Of a stretch of 64,000 nt of DNA, positions 50,501 through 59,274 are shown one piece after another. Source of the DNA: Mycobacterium spongiae. Lineage in GTDB: Bacteria > Actinomycetota > Actinomycetes > Mycobacteriales > Mycobacteriaceae. The DNA lies in contig NZ_CP046600.1 of the NCBI RefSeq assembly GCF_018278905.1, forward strand, positions 5,146,001 through 5,210,000, in the 5' to 3' direction. A program made the position numbers and the translations under genes. The notes beneath the pieces are model-generated. The model was not told the origin of the DNA. It did not search any database and saw only the letters and a list, made by a program, of their open reading frames with translations. Every line of letters starts with the position of its first letter. Position 1 is the stretch's first letter.

Positions 50501-51663
50501 CTCGATACCCGACCGCTCAACAAGCCGCGCAGGGCGGCGGCGTCGGCGGTCAGGCCGCGGTCCGCATGCCACGCAGTCACGGCTTCAACCTGCCCGGTGT
50601 CGGATTGGCGCAGGAGGGCAATCTCACTGAGCCTGCGGCGACCGATCCGGTCTCGCCCAACGTGGAGCAGTACTCGGACGGCCGCGGCGAGCTGGCTATG
50701 CAAGGCTCCCCGGTCGAGGCCGCCGAGTGCCCCCAACGCTTCCAGGCGGGCCGGTACCTCGCCCGGGCTGTTCGCGTGCACCGTGCCCGCGCCGCCCTCA
50801 TGGCCGGTATTCAGCGCAGCAAGCAAATCCACCGCTTCGGCGCCGCGAACCTCGCCGACCACAATGCGGTCGGGCCGCATCCGCAACGCCTGTCGGACAA
50901 GTTCGCGCACAGTGACCTCGCCAACACCTTCGACGTTCGCACACCGGGCGACTAGCTTGACCAGATGCGGATGACGCGGTGCTAGCTCGGCGGCGTCCTC
51001 GACGCAAACGATCCGCTCACCGGGCGAAACCGCACCCAACATCGCCGCCAACAGCGTGGTCTTGCCGGCCCCAGTCCCACCGCACACGAGAAAGGCCAGC
51101 CGAGCGGCGATGATGTCGGCAACCATCGCAGCGGCCGTGGGGTCGACAGCCCCAACGGCGGTCAGCGCGGCCAGATCCTGTGTAGCCGGACGAAGCACCC
51201 GCAACGACAAACACGTGCCTCCAACCGCCAACGGTGGCAACACCGCATGCAACCGCACCGCGAAGCCTCTCGCACCGATTCCCGTCAACTGCCCGTCCAC
51301 CCACGGTTGCGCGTCGTCAAGACGGCGTCCCGCCGCCAACGCCAGGCGTTGCGCCAGTCGCCGCACCGCCGCCTCGTCGGCAAAACGAACTTCACTGCGC
51401 CGCAAACCGTTTCCATCGTCGACCCACACCGAGTCGGGTGCGATGACCAAGACGTCGGTCGTGCCGTCGGCGCGCAGCAGCGGTTCGAGGATGCCGGCAC
51501 CGGTCAGTTCGGTCTGCAAGACCCGAAGATTGGCCAACACCTCGGTGTCGCCGAGTACCCCACCGGACTCGGCACGAATTGCCGCCGCCACAATGCTGGG
51601 GCGCAGCGGGGCAGGTTCGGCGGCCAGCCGTTCGCGGACGCGCTCGATCAGCGAGCCCGTCAC
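50497..51663 (-). CDS. tadA: TadA/CpaF-type secretion ATPase (Rv3659c-like)
   Basis: 388 codons from GTG at 51663, overlapping the upstream stop. VirB11/PulE-superfamily ATPase: N-terminal domain (1-150), Walker A GGTGAGKTTL (about residues 197-206), Asp box IVCVEDAAEL, Walker B RPDRIVVGEVRGAEA and the His box GHEGGAGTVHANS. It powers assembly of the Flp fibre. Arg-rich arginine fingers and conserved LRVLRPATQDL are present. All catalytic motifs are intact. Confidence 0.93.
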   Translation of the reverse strand: MTGSLIERVRERLAAEPAPLRPSIVAAAIRAESGGVLGDTEVLANLRVLQTELTGAGILEPLLRADGTTDVLVIAPDSVWVDDGNGLRRSEVRFADEAAVRRLAQRLALAAGRRLDDAQPWVDGQLTGIGARGFAVRLHAVLPPLAVGGTCLSLRVLRPATQDLAALTAVGAVDPTAAAMVADIIAARLAFLVCGGTGAGKTTLLAAMLGAVSPGERIVCVEDAAELAPRHPHLVKLVARCANVEGVGEVTVRELVRQALRMRPDRIVVGEVRGAEAVDLLAALNTGHEGGAGTVHANSPGEVPARLEALGALGGLDRGALHSQLAAAVRVLLHVGRDRIGRRRLSEIALLRQSDTGQVEAVTAWHADRGLTADAAALRGLLSGRVSR

Positions 51664-52724
51664 GCTGCCCTACCACCTGCCGCTGCGTCCCTACCCGAAC
51701 CCTGGTGCGGCAACACGCCAAGCACCCGGCGGGCCGCCGCTGCCAACGCGGACCGGCGTCGCAACCGAAGACCACCGTGTTCGAGCTGCTCAGCTACCCT
51801 CGGCTGCACCCGCACCGATGCCAACAAGGGCACACCGATGGTGTCGGCAAATTCCGCCGCCCGCAATCCCCCAGGCGCCGGGCCCCGCACCACCAACCCG
51901 AGGTTGGGGTTGATCGCGGCCAGCGCTGGTGCGAGAGTCGCGGTGGCGGCGCACGCCCGCACATCGCATGAGCTCACCAGCACCACAAGATCGGCGGCGT
52001 CCAACGCGGCTTGGGTGGCATCCGTCAGACAACGCGGAAGGTCACCGACCACCGTCACTCCGCCCCGGCGGCCGGCATCGATCACAGCCTCTACCGGTGC
52101 GGCCTCCGGCTCGTAGCCACTCCGGCTTCCTGAGAGCACGCTGATCCCCCGGTGGCGCGGAAGGGCGTCGCGCACGGCCGGCCAGTTGAGTCGCCCACCC
52201 TGCACAGCCAAGTCAGGCCAGCGCAGACCCGGTGTGCTCTCGCCCCCCAACAGCAGATCGATTCCGCCGCCCCACGGATCGAGGTCCACCAGCAACGCGT
52301 CGCCGGCGGCTAGCGCCAATGCCGACGCGAACATGGAAGCCCCTGCACCACCACGGCCCCCGATGACCGCCAGGACCTCCCCGCGGTTTCCGTCCCCGGG
52401 GGCCGCCTCGGTGGCCTCGGCGAGCTCGCGGATCAGTTCACGTTCTTGGTCGGGCATCGTCAGCACGTTCTGCGCACCCACACAGATGGCGGCGATCCAG
52501 GTATTCGTCACGGGTTCGGTGGCAGTGAGGACGGTGACGCGGGCCCTTCGCGGCAAGCCCAGCTGCCCACACCGATCGGCAGCCGCCTGGTCGAGCACCA
52601 CGCATGCCGCGCCCGACCAAATCCTTCTACCTACCGAATTACCCGTGCCCGCATACACAACCCGCACCCCGACGGCGGCGGCGACCCGGTCCAATTCGTC
52701 GCGCAATTGCGGATCAGTCACCAT
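51660..52724 (-). CDS. ssd: Septum-site determining/TadZ-like MinD-family protein (Rv3660c)
   Basis: 354 codons from the ATG at 52724; a GTG directly follows. N-terminal receiver-like domain (about 1-110), then a ParA/MinD ATPase-like domain with a deviant Walker A, VIGGRGGAGASMFA (about 130-143), and LLVDLDPWGGGIDLLLG. The usual GKT lysine-threonine is changed (GGAGAS), as known for this family. In M. tuberculosis the orthologue Ssd affects septation and dormancy genes. By position it serves as the TadZ of the pilus cluster. First gene of the seven-gene operon. Confidence 0.92.
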   Translation of the reverse strand: MVTDPQLRDELDRVAAAVGVRVVYAGTGNSVGRRIWSGAACVVLDQAAADRCGQLGLPRRARVTVLTATEPVTNTWIAAICVGAQNVLTMPDQERELIRELAEATEAAPGDGNRGEVLAVIGGRGGAGASMFASALALAAGDALLVDLDPWGGGIDLLLGGESTPGLRWPDLAVQGGRLNWPAVRDALPRHRGISVLSGSRSGYEPEAAPVEAVIDAGRRGGVTVVGDLPRCLTDATQAALDAADLVVLVSSCDVRACAATATLAPALAAINPNLGLVVRGPAPGGLRAAEFADTIGVPLLASVRVQPRVAEQLEHGGLRLRRRSALAAAARRVLGVLPHQGSGRDAAAGGRAA

Positions 52725-53035
52725 CGCCAGCACGCCGAATGCCGACTGGCTGGAACGCGACGGGCCGCGAAACGTGTGGCGAAATGGCTCGCGAAGAGGG
52801 CCGCGCAACAGGGAGGTCACGCGTACAACGTGCGGGACGGTGCCGATCGGGCGCTAGTCCGGGAACCCGGTTTGTCGGGATTGGGTGGAGGGAATGCCAA
52901 CTGTGCACAACCACACCGGTGGACGCTCGCAGCGTCCTGGACATTCCCATCTCGCGGCCATCTAGCGCGACCCTGGCGAACTTTGCTAAACACACTAACG
53001 AACGTGACCAGGCGCCCAACAAGACGAAGTGCCCC

Positions 53036-53134
53036 ACAAAAGGGACGACCCCCGCCAGGGGGGGAGGAGGCGAGGGTCGTCGTGCATCAGCCCCGGGGGG
53101 TCGGACTGATACACCCTCGGCAATAGGCCGAGTA
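53036..53134 (-). ncRNA. 6C (B11-type) small RNA
   Basis: On the minus strand, after a TATAGT box (53141-53146), two hairpins follow, each with a cytosine-rich loop. The first is ATCAGTCCG-ACCCCC-CGGGGCTGAT (about 53086-53110). The second has 13-base arms at 53044-53056 and 53069-53081 with one G-U pair and a loop of mostly C. The second hairpin is followed by TTTT (53038-53041), an intrinsic terminator. This is the signature of the actinobacterial 6C RNA; M. tuberculosis B11, about 93 nt, lies in the same place between Rv3660c and Rv3661. Confidence 0.9.
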
Positions 53135-53140
53135 ATGCTT

Positions 53141-53173
53141 ACTATACACATGACAGTGCGTATTGACGCAAGT
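53141..53173 (-). promoter_or_regulatory. Promoter of the 6C RNA
   Basis: TATAGT at 53141-53146 (minus strand) about 7 bases before the expected RNA start. A TTGCGT box lies about 19 bases further upstream (53166-53171). The -10 is a good match for the mycobacterial housekeeping or SigF/SigB-like consensus; the spacing of the -35 is long. Assigned mainly because of the downstream RNA. Confidence 0.55.
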
Positions 53174-53313
53174 GCCGACCGCAATCCGACCGCAATTGAA
53201 AACACCGCTTGAGCCCCGCAAATAGCGGCGCATGGTCGACCACACGGGTAATCGACTGACCATTCCGGGGCCAAGGTCGCGGCCTCCTCCGCGTGCCCGC
53301 CTATGCTGGATCG

Positions 53314-54168
53314 GTGACCGTCTCCGACTCGGCCGCGCAGCAAACCGCACCGCGAGGCAGACCAGCCACCGCTCCCAGCGCCCGCACAGCCGCTTTCTTC
53401 GACCTTGACAAGACGATCATCGCCAAGTCCAGCACGCTGGCGTTCAGCAAACCCTTTTTCGCTCAGGGATTGCTCAACCGCCGCGCTGTATTGAAGTCCA
53501 GCTATGCGCAGTTCATCTTTATGCTTTCCGGCGCTGACCACGACCAGATGGACCGGATGCGCACCCACATGACCAACATGTGTACCGGCTGGGACGTTGC
53601 CCAAGTGCAGTCGATCGTCAACGAAACACTCCACGACATCGTGACTCCGCTGGTCTTCGCCGAAGCCGCTGATCTCATCGCCGGTCACAAGCTGTGTGGC
53701 CGCGACGTTGTGGTGGTCTCGGCTTCCGGCGCGGAAATCGTTGGCCCGATCGCACGCGCGCTGGGCGCTACCCATGCGATGGCGACACGGATGGTCGTCG
53801 AGGACGGCAAGTACACGGGCGAGGTCGCGTTCTACTGCTACGGCGAAGGCAAGGTCCAGGCGATCCGCGAGCTTGCTACCTGCGAGGGCTACCCACTGGA
53901 ACACTGCTACGCCTATTCCGATTCGATCACCGACCTGCCGATGCTCGAAGCCGTCGGGCACCCCTCGGTCGTCAACCCCGATCGCGGGTTGCGCAAGGAA
54001 GCCATCGAACGCGGTTGGCCGGTCTTGTCGTTCTCACGACCGGTATCCCTTCGCGACCGTATTCCGGCACCGTCGGGTGCAGCCATCGCCACGACCGCCG
54101 CGGTCGGGGTCAGCGCCCTCGCAGCCGGCGCGGTCACCTATTCGCTGCTGCGCCGATTCGCGTTCTAG
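53314..54168 (+). CDS. HAD-superfamily phosphatase, SerB/CicA type (Rv3661-like)
   Basis: 284 codons from GTG at 53314; another GTG at 53293 adds seven residues. HAD motif I FFDLDKTIIA (about residues 29-38, nucleophile Asp), motif II VVSASG (about 142-147), and motif III/IV YSDSITDLPML (about 207-217). The C-terminal hydrophobic stretch AAVGVSALAAGAVTYSLL looks like a membrane anchor. Phosphoserine-phosphatase-like, substrate unknown; related CicA proteins affect cell division. It is flanked by the two small-RNA genes 6C (upstream, divergent) and Ms1 (downstream). Confidence 0.9.
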   Translation: MTVSDSAAQQTAPRGRPATAPSARTAAFFDLDKTIIAKSSTLAFSKPFFAQGLLNRRAVLKSSYAQFIFMLSGADHDQMDRMRTHMTNMCTGWDVAQVQSIVNETLHDIVTPLVFAEAADLIAGHKLCGRDVVVVSASGAEIVGPIARALGATHAMATRMVVEDGKYTGEVAFYCYGEGKVQAIRELATCEGYPLEHCYAYSDSITDLPMLEAVGHPSVVNPDRGLRKEAIERGWPVLSFSRPVSLRDRIPAPSGAAIATTAAVGVSALAAGAVTYSLLRRFAF

Positions 54169-54334
54169 CCCCGGCGACGATACGAGCCACGAAGAGGCTC
54201 GAGGAGGAGCGGGGCCATCGGGCACGCCCCGGCGACCCAACCCCTCGATGCGGTCTCCGATACACGCAATCCGAAGCGGCTTCGAGCCTTTCGCAGAATT
54301 AGGCCTTGCTGTGTTGAGGGTCTCGTAGTAGAAA

Positions 54335-54640
54335 GGAACCACGGAAGCTCGGCAAGGCCTAGGTCGATCCGGAAGAGAAGGTTCGGTCTCCCAACCCGGG
54401 CACCCAGCACGGTTCCCGGCACCCACGCCGAGTCATAGCCGCGATAATGGCAGAAGTGTTGCGGGCCTGCGTAACTGCGAAGATTGAATGTGTCGACGGC
54501 CCTTTGGGTGGGGCTGCAGCAGAAGACTTCGCAGGATCGCCGAGGCCACCCACGCAACCCACAGATGCACGCTTGGTAACCGAGAACCGTGTTGGCGGGC
54601 GGCGATTCGAATTCTTCGGTCGCCGCCCGCTTTACATTTT
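54335..54640 (+). ncRNA. Ms1 (MTS2823-type) abundant small RNA, candidate
   Basis: Position (about 165 bp after the Rv3661-like stop, plus strand), length (about 300 nt) and lack of any coding frame match M. tuberculosis MTS2823/Ms1, which binds RNA polymerase core and accumulates in stationary phase. It ends in a strong terminator (54595-54640). A plausible -10 TAGTAG lies at 54326-54331 with TTGCTG at 54306. The 5' end is estimated. The arms AGGCCTTGC (54301) and GCAAGGCCT (54352) form a 9-bp inverted repeat around the promoter/start. Confidence 0.75.
54595..54640 (+). terminator. Intrinsic terminator of the Ms1-type RNA
   Basis: Perfect 11-bp stem GCGGGCGGCGA (54595-54605) / TCGCCGCCCGC (54620-54630), 14-base loop, then TTTACATTTT. 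One of the clearest rho-independent terminators in the window. Confidence 0.9.
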
Positions 54641-54738
54641 CTCAGGCTGATCCTCAGTCCGGAGCATTGTTCCGAGCCACTGTTCTCCAACCCGACCTCG
54701 CGGGCCGTTCTGGCCTCGAGCAGGCGCTGGTCACCGGA

Positions 54739-55545
54739 TCATTGGTCACCCGGCCGTGCGCTCTGCATCGCATCGGCAATCGCCAATGCCTCCTGTGCAC
54801 CGTTCTGCATCGCCCGGCAACACAGTACGAGCCAGCGCGCTAGACCCTCAGGCGTACCTCCGCCGAATCGATGGGCCGCGTCGTGATAGTCGGTGGGTTG
54901 GCGCATCCAACTCACCTCGGGCACCCCTAGTCCATGAGGGTCCAGCCCTGTTGCGATAGTCAACAGCCGCGACACCGCGCGCGCTACAACGCCATCAGCA
55001 CTGCCAAAGGGCTTTAGTGTCAACAGCTCTCCGTGCGCAGCCGCGGCAACCACCGGTGCGGACGCCCGCGTGCGACCGGTCACCATATCCACAAGCAGCT
55101 CCAACCGCGGGCCGACCTCGCCACCACCGCGTGGGCGGCCGAGCCGATCGTCGTCGACATGATCAGCGGCGGCCAGCATGTGCAGGCGAGCCAGCGCCTG
55201 CAACGGCGCCCGCTGCCACACCGCGACTAGGGAACCCGTGCCACCCTCCAACGCTTGCGCCACGCGCAGAGCGCCCCCGAATACCGGGTCGGTCGCGACC
55301 CGGTATTCGGGGGCGTCCGGGGCCGACTCCAACTGGTTGTTGTGTCGATCGTCGAATCCCGACAGACCGCCGTCGAGCACCGACGAGGCCCGCGCCGCCC
55401 GCAACGAAGCCTCGGCGGCGGTCGCGGGCCAGCCCCGGAGGTTTGCCGGGTGCCGGTGCGCCCGGCTCAGCGCGTCGCGCGCGCGGTCGCTGGCGGCGGC
55501 AACGCCAGGGAGCTCCATCAGCAACGCGAGCGGATCGGCCGTCAC
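54739..55545 (-). CDS. Conserved hypothetical protein (Rv3662c-like)
   Basis: 268 codons from GTG at 55545. Mostly helical, with no signal peptide or membrane helix. The segment EASLRAARASSVLDGG (about residues 45-60) and LQALARLHMLAAADH (about 113-127) faintly resemble the N-terminal helices of Fic-domain proteins, but the Fic catalytic motif HPFxxGN is absent; I do not assign a function. It follows dppD on the same strand by only 11 bp, so it is probably the last gene of the dpp operon. Confidence 0.85.
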   Translation of the reverse strand: MTADPLALLMELPGVAAASDRARDALSRAHRHPANLRGWPATAAEASLRAARASSVLDGGLSGFDDRHNNQLESAPDAPEYRVATDPVFGGALRVAQALEGGTGSLVAVWQRAPLQALARLHMLAAADHVDDDRLGRPRGGGEVGPRLELLVDMVTGRTRASAPVVAAAAHGELLTLKPFGSADGVVARAVSRLLTIATGLDPHGLGVPEVSWMRQPTDYHDAAHRFGGGTPEGLARWLVLCCRAMQNGAQEALAIADAMQSARPGDQ

Positions 55546-55556
55546 AGGTTCCCAAC

Positions 55557-57482
55557 CTATCGGGGACCGGCCTGCGCACCTGGGATGGCCTCCAGCAGCT
55601 GACGAGTGTATTCATGACCGGGACGGGTGAACACCACGTCGGTAGCCGCGTGCTCTACTACCCGACCGGAGCGCATCACGAGAACATCGTCAGCGATCTG
55701 TCGGATCACCGCCAGATCATGGCTGATGAACAGATACGTTAGGCCCAGGCTCGCCTGCAGGTCGGCCAATAGGGCCAGGATCTGCGCCTGTACCAGGACG
55801 TCGAGAGCCGAGACCGCCTCGTCGCACACCAACACCTCGGGCCGTAGCGCCAACGCTCGGGCGATGGCGACCCGCTGCCGCTGACCACCCGACAGTTCAC
55901 GAGGCAGCCGGCCGAGGACCGATGACGGGAGCGCCACCTGATCGAGTAGCTCCCGCACCGCCTGTTTGCGCTGCGCGCGGTCACCGACCCGGTGTATCCG
56001 CAGCGGTTCTTCGATAGTGCGAAACACCGAGTACATGGGATCGAGGCTGCTATAGGGATTCTGGAACACTGGCTGCACCCGACGGCGAAAGGCGAACGCC
56101 CGGTCCCGATTTAGCGCCCCGACGTTGGTGCCCGGCACCGGCAATCCATCGAAGGTGACCGTGCCTGAGGTCGGCTGAAGCAGCCCGAGAACCATGCGGG
56201 CCAACGTCGACTTGCCCGAACCTGACTCACCGACAATCGCCAGAGTGCTTGCCCGCGGTAGCCGAAAGGACACCCGGTCGACCGCGTGAAACTCCGCCCG
56301 GCGCCACGGTGCGCCGTGAGACTCCCGGTAAACTTTGGTCAGCTCGGATGCGACGATAATGTCATCGACCTCAGTCGCCGCATGAGTCCCGACGCGCGCC
56401 GCTCTGGTGTTGCACGCAGTCAACGACGGAGCCGCAGCAACCAGCCGCCGGGTGTACCCGTGCCGCGGTTCGTGCAAAATTTCCTGTGCTGCACCGGATT
56501 CCACCACCATCCCACGGTGCACCACGACGACGGACTCGGCTCGTTCGGCCGCCAGCGCCAGATCATGCGTGATCAGCAGCAACGCGGTGCCCAGTTCGCC
56601 GGTGAGCCGCCCAAGATGGTCGAGGACCTGGCGCTGTACGGTGACATCCAGGGCTGACGTCGGCTCATCGGCAATCAGCAGTTGAGGCCTGCCCGCCAGG
56701 CCAATAGCGATCAACGCGCGCTGGCACATGCCGCCCGACAGCTGATGCGGGTACCGCCCGGCTTGCCTTTCCGGATTCGGTATGCCGGCTTCGGCCAGCA
56801 ATTCCAGCACGCGTCGTCGCGCTTGGCTACCATCGGTGTTGGCCCGCAACGCCTCCCGGACTTGAAAGCCGACCTTCCACACCGGGTTGAGGTTGGTCAT
56901 CGGGTCTTGGGGTACATAGCCGATGTCGCGGCCCCTGATCGAGCGCAGGAGCTTCCGGTCAGCCCTGCGGTCGAATGAGGTGATGTCGCGGCCGTCAAAC
57001 ACAATGCGTCCGGAGGTAATTCGTCCGCCAGTCGGAAGGAGCCCGAGAATAGCAGCAGCCGTAGTGGATTTACCAGATCCCGATTCACCGACTACGGCGA
57101 CCGTTTGACCACGCAAGACCGTTAGATCCACGCCGCGAACGGCGGGGGCAGCGGCGCCGAATCTGACTTCCAGGCCCTCGACCGACAACAGCGGCGATCC
57201 GGTGCGGTTGAAATGGCACCGCTCCTCCTCATCGCTTCGCTCTGCATCGTCGCCGGTGCTGTTGAAATGGCACCGCTCCTCCTCATCGCTTCGCTCTGCA
57301 TCGTCGCCGGTGCGGTTGAAATGGCACCGCTCCTCCTCATCGCTTCGCTCTGCATCGTCGCCGGTGCGGTTGAAATGGCACCGCTCCTCCTCATCGCTTC
57401 GCTCTACATCGTCGCCGGTGCGGTTCACATGGCACTGCTCCTGCGCGTGGATCCCGCCCCTACGGGCACCGTCGCTAGTCAT
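55557..57482 (-). CDS. dppD: Dipeptide ABC transporter, fused double ATPase (DppD), with repeat-encoded N-terminal extension
   Basis: 641 codons if started at the ATG at 57482, which overlaps the dppC stop (ATGA). Two ABC domains: Walker A GESGSGKST in both (about residues 127 and 407), signatures LSGGMCQRA and LSGGQRQRV, and Walker B segments LLIADEPTSALD and VLVCDEAVSALD. The fused DppD/DppF form is known from M. tuberculosis. The first 93 residues are unusual: four to five 18-residue repeats of the type CHFNRTGDDAERSDEEER encoded by a MIRU-like array. The conserved protein begins at SPLLSVEGLEV. Whether the extension is translated is open. Confidence 0.93.
   Translation of the reverse strand: MTSDGARRGGIHAQEQCHVNRTGDDVERSDEEERCHFNRTGDDAERSDEEERCHFNRTGDDAERSDEEERCHFNSTGDDAERSDEEERCHFNRTGSPLLSVEGLEVRFGAAAPAVRGVDLTVLRGQTVAVVGESGSGKSTTAAAILGLLPTGGRITSGRIVFDGRDITSFDRRADRKLLRSIRGRDIGYVPQDPMTNLNPVWKVGFQVREALRANTDGSQARRRVLELLAEAGIPNPERQAGRYPHQLSGGMCQRALIAIGLAGRPQLLIADEPTSALDVTVQRQVLDHLGRLTGELGTALLLITHDLALAAERAESVVVVHRGMVVESGAAQEILHEPRHGYTRRLVAAAPSLTACNTRAARVGTHAATEVDDIIVASELTKVYRESHGAPWRRAEFHAVDRVSFRLPRASTLAIVGESGSGKSTLARMVLGLLQPTSGTVTFDGLPVPGTNVGALNRDRAFAFRRRVQPVFQNPYSSLDPMYSVFRTIEEPLRIHRVGDRAQRKQAVRELLDQVALPSSVLGRLPRELSGGQRQRVAIARALALRPEVLVCDEAVSALDVLVQAQILALLADLQASLGLTYLFISHDLAVIRQIADDVLVMRSGRVVEHAATDVVFTRPGHEYTRQLLEAIPGAQAGPR
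57201..57430 (-). repeat. MIRU-like tandem repeat, 54-bp units, at the dppC/dppD junction
   Basis: Units begin at 57201, 57255, 57309 and 57363, and a diverged partial one at 57417; period exactly 54 bp (18 codons). The core CATCGCTTCGCTCTGCATCG with CTCCTCCTCATCGC is the motif found in mycobacterial interspersed repetitive units (for example between senX3 and regX3). MIRUs characteristically enter at overlapping stop/start codons inside operons, as here, and their length keeps the downstream frame open. Confidence 0.88.
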
Positions 57483-58354
57483 GCACGCCACGCTCGTGAC
57501 GCGGGATCGAGAGCATCGCGCAGGGCATCGCCCATCATCATGAAGGCCAACACCGTAATCGCCAGTGCACCGGCCGGATAGAACAGGATTGGCGAGCCCG
57601 ACCGCAGTCGGGTCTGGTCGACGCTGATGTCCCCGCCCCAAGACACCACCGACGTCGGCAATCCGACTCCTAGGTACGACAACGTCGCCTCGGTAACGAT
57701 GAAGATGCCCAAGGCAAGGGTAGCCACGGCAATTACCGGGCCAATCGCGTTGGGCAGCGCATGCCGCAGAAGAATCTGAAACCTCGATAAGCCCAGCGCT
57801 TTAGCCGCGAGGACATAATCGCTATTGCGAACCTCGAGCACCGCACCACGCGCGATTCTGGCGACTTGTGGCCAGCCGAACAAGGCAAGGATTGCGACCA
57901 CGGTCCACACCGTACGTCGCTGCATGACTTGCATGAGGACGATGGCGGCCAAGAGCAACGGTAGCCCGAAGAACACGTCGGTGACACGGGAGACCACCGC
58001 ATCGACCCAACCGCCGTAGAAGCCGGCGAGCGCGCCCAACGAACCGCCGACGATAAACACGGCGAGGGTGGCCCCCAACCCGACCGTGACTGAAGCTCGC
58101 GCGCCGTAAATGGTTCGCGCATAGATATCATGGCCCTGCAGGTCGGTGCCGAACCAGTGCGCAGCCGACGGAGGAAGCAGACTATCGCTGGGATCGGCAT
58201 AGGTCGGATCGGTCCCGGTGAACCATCCGGGAAACGCCGCGACAATCAGAATCAACCCGACCAGCACGGCCGCGGCGACGAACTTCGGACGCCGCCGCAA
58301 CGCCCGCCAAGTGTCGAGCCAGAAACCATGGCGGACCGGAACGTGCTCAGCCAT
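57479..58354 (-). CDS. dppC: Dipeptide ABC transporter permease DppC
   Basis: 291 codons from the ATG at 58354, overlapping the dppB end by 8 bp. Six membrane helices. An OppC-type N-terminal segment contains FTGTDPTYADPSDSLLPPSAAHWFGTDLQGHDIYARTIYGAR, and the EAA cytoplasmic loop reads VLAAKALGLSRFQILLRHALPNAIGPV, contacting the ATPase. Forms the channel with DppB. Its stop overlaps the ATG that opens the repeat-encoded part of dppD. Confidence 0.95.
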   Translation of the reverse strand: MAEHVPVRHGFWLDTWRALRRRPKFVAAAVLVGLILIVAAFPGWFTGTDPTYADPSDSLLPPSAAHWFGTDLQGHDIYARTIYGARASVTVGLGATLAVFIVGGSLGALAGFYGGWVDAVVSRVTDVFFGLPLLLAAIVLMQVMQRRTVWTVVAILALFGWPQVARIARGAVLEVRNSDYVLAAKALGLSRFQILLRHALPNAIGPVIAVATLALGIFIVTEATLSYLGVGLPTSVVSWGGDISVDQTRLRSGSPILFYPAGALAITVLAFMMMGDALRDALDPASRAWRA

Positions 58355-59273
58355 AACGGATCCGTGGATCTAGCGCGGCATACAGCAGATCCACCAGCAG
58401 ATTGGTGATCAGGTAGATCAGCACCAACACCGTCACGATCGACACCACCGTCGGCGCCTCCTGCCTAGTGACCGCTTGATAGAGCACACCGCCAACGCCG
58501 TGGATGTTGAAGATCCCTTCTGTCACCATGGCGCCACCCATCAGCGCCCCCAGGTCGGCGCCGAGGAAGGTCACCACCGGGATCAGCGAGTTGCGAAGAA
58601 TGTGGACTGTCACCACCCTGGGCCGTGACAACCCTTTGGCGGTGGCCGTGCGGACGTAGTCCGCGTATGCATTGGCGGCGACCGCAGAACGGGTTAGCCG
58701 TACCACATACGCGAAGGACACCGCCCCCAGGACAATCCCGGGCAGGAGTAGCCGAGCGAACGTCGCCCGCTCGCCCACCGTAACCGGCGCGATTCCCAGC
58801 CGGACCCCGAATACGAACTGCGCCAGGAACCCCAGCACGAAAATGGGTATCGCGACGATGATGAGGCCGGTGACCAGCACCGCGGAATCGAAGATCCCGC
58901 CCTGCCGCAGGCCAGCGATCACACCGAATCCGATCCCCAGTACTGCCTCCACAGCCAGTGCGATCAATGCCAGCCGAATGGTGACCGGAAACGCATGCGC
59001 CAGAACGGCGCCAACCGGCAACCCGGAATAGGCGCGGCCCAAGTCGCCATGCAGGATTCCCCCCAGGTAACGCAGGTACTGAACGATGAACGGATCGTCG
59101 AGGTGGTAGCGCGCACGCAGCTGCGCCGCCACGGCCGGGGTCAGCGGGCGGTCTCCCGCGATCGCCGCTACCGGATCACCGGGCAGCAGGAAGACCATGC
59201 CATAGATCAGCAGCGTGGCACCGAGGAAAACCGGCACCATCACGGCGATCCGGCGTGTCACATACCAGCCCAT
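58347..59273 (-). CDS. dppB: Dipeptide ABC transporter permease DppB
   Basis: 308 codons from the ATG at 59273, one base after the dppA stop. OppB-type: MGWYVTRRIAVMVPVFLGATLLIYGMVFLLPGDP at the start, the LGxxPV-like loop GDRPLTPAVAAQLRARYHLDDPF, and the EAA loop YVRTATAKGLSRPRVVTVHILRNSLIPVVTFLG. Six membrane helices. Partner of DppC for peptide or heme uptake; in M. tuberculosis the Dpp system is implicated in heme import. Confidence 0.95.
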   Translation of the reverse strand: MGWYVTRRIAVMVPVFLGATLLIYGMVFLLPGDPVAAIAGDRPLTPAVAAQLRARYHLDDPFIVQYLRYLGGILHGDLGRAYSGLPVGAVLAHAFPVTIRLALIALAVEAVLGIGFGVIAGLRQGGIFDSAVLVTGLIIVAIPIFVLGFLAQFVFGVRLGIAPVTVGERATFARLLLPGIVLGAVSFAYVVRLTRSAVAANAYADYVRTATAKGLSRPRVVTVHILRNSLIPVVTFLGADLGALMGGAMVTEGIFNIHGVGGVLYQAVTRQEAPTVVSIVTVLVLIYLITNLLVDLLYAALDPRIRYG

Positions 59274-59274
59274 C

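Noticed and set aside
52714-53961. Minus-strand frame of 415 codons opposite the Rv3661-like gene
   Set aside because: Antisense shadow that runs through the 6C RNA and the intergenic region; the plus-strand HAD phosphatase motifs are unambiguous.
55280-55320. Perfect inverted repeat ACCGGGTCGCGACC / GGTCGCGACCCGGT-like palindrome inside the Rv3662c-like gene
   Set aside because: CCCCCGAATACCGGGTCGGTCGCGACCCGGTATTCGGGG is a striking hairpin, but it is fully in frame within coding sequence (DAPEYRVATDPVFGGA) and I have no evidence that it acts as a terminator or binding site.
57213-57581. Plus-strand frame with repeated hydrophobic MAPLLLIASLCIVAGAVE
   Set aside because: Antisense reading of the MIRU-like array and the dppC end. 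It looks like repeated membrane helices but has no ribosome site and ends without a domain.
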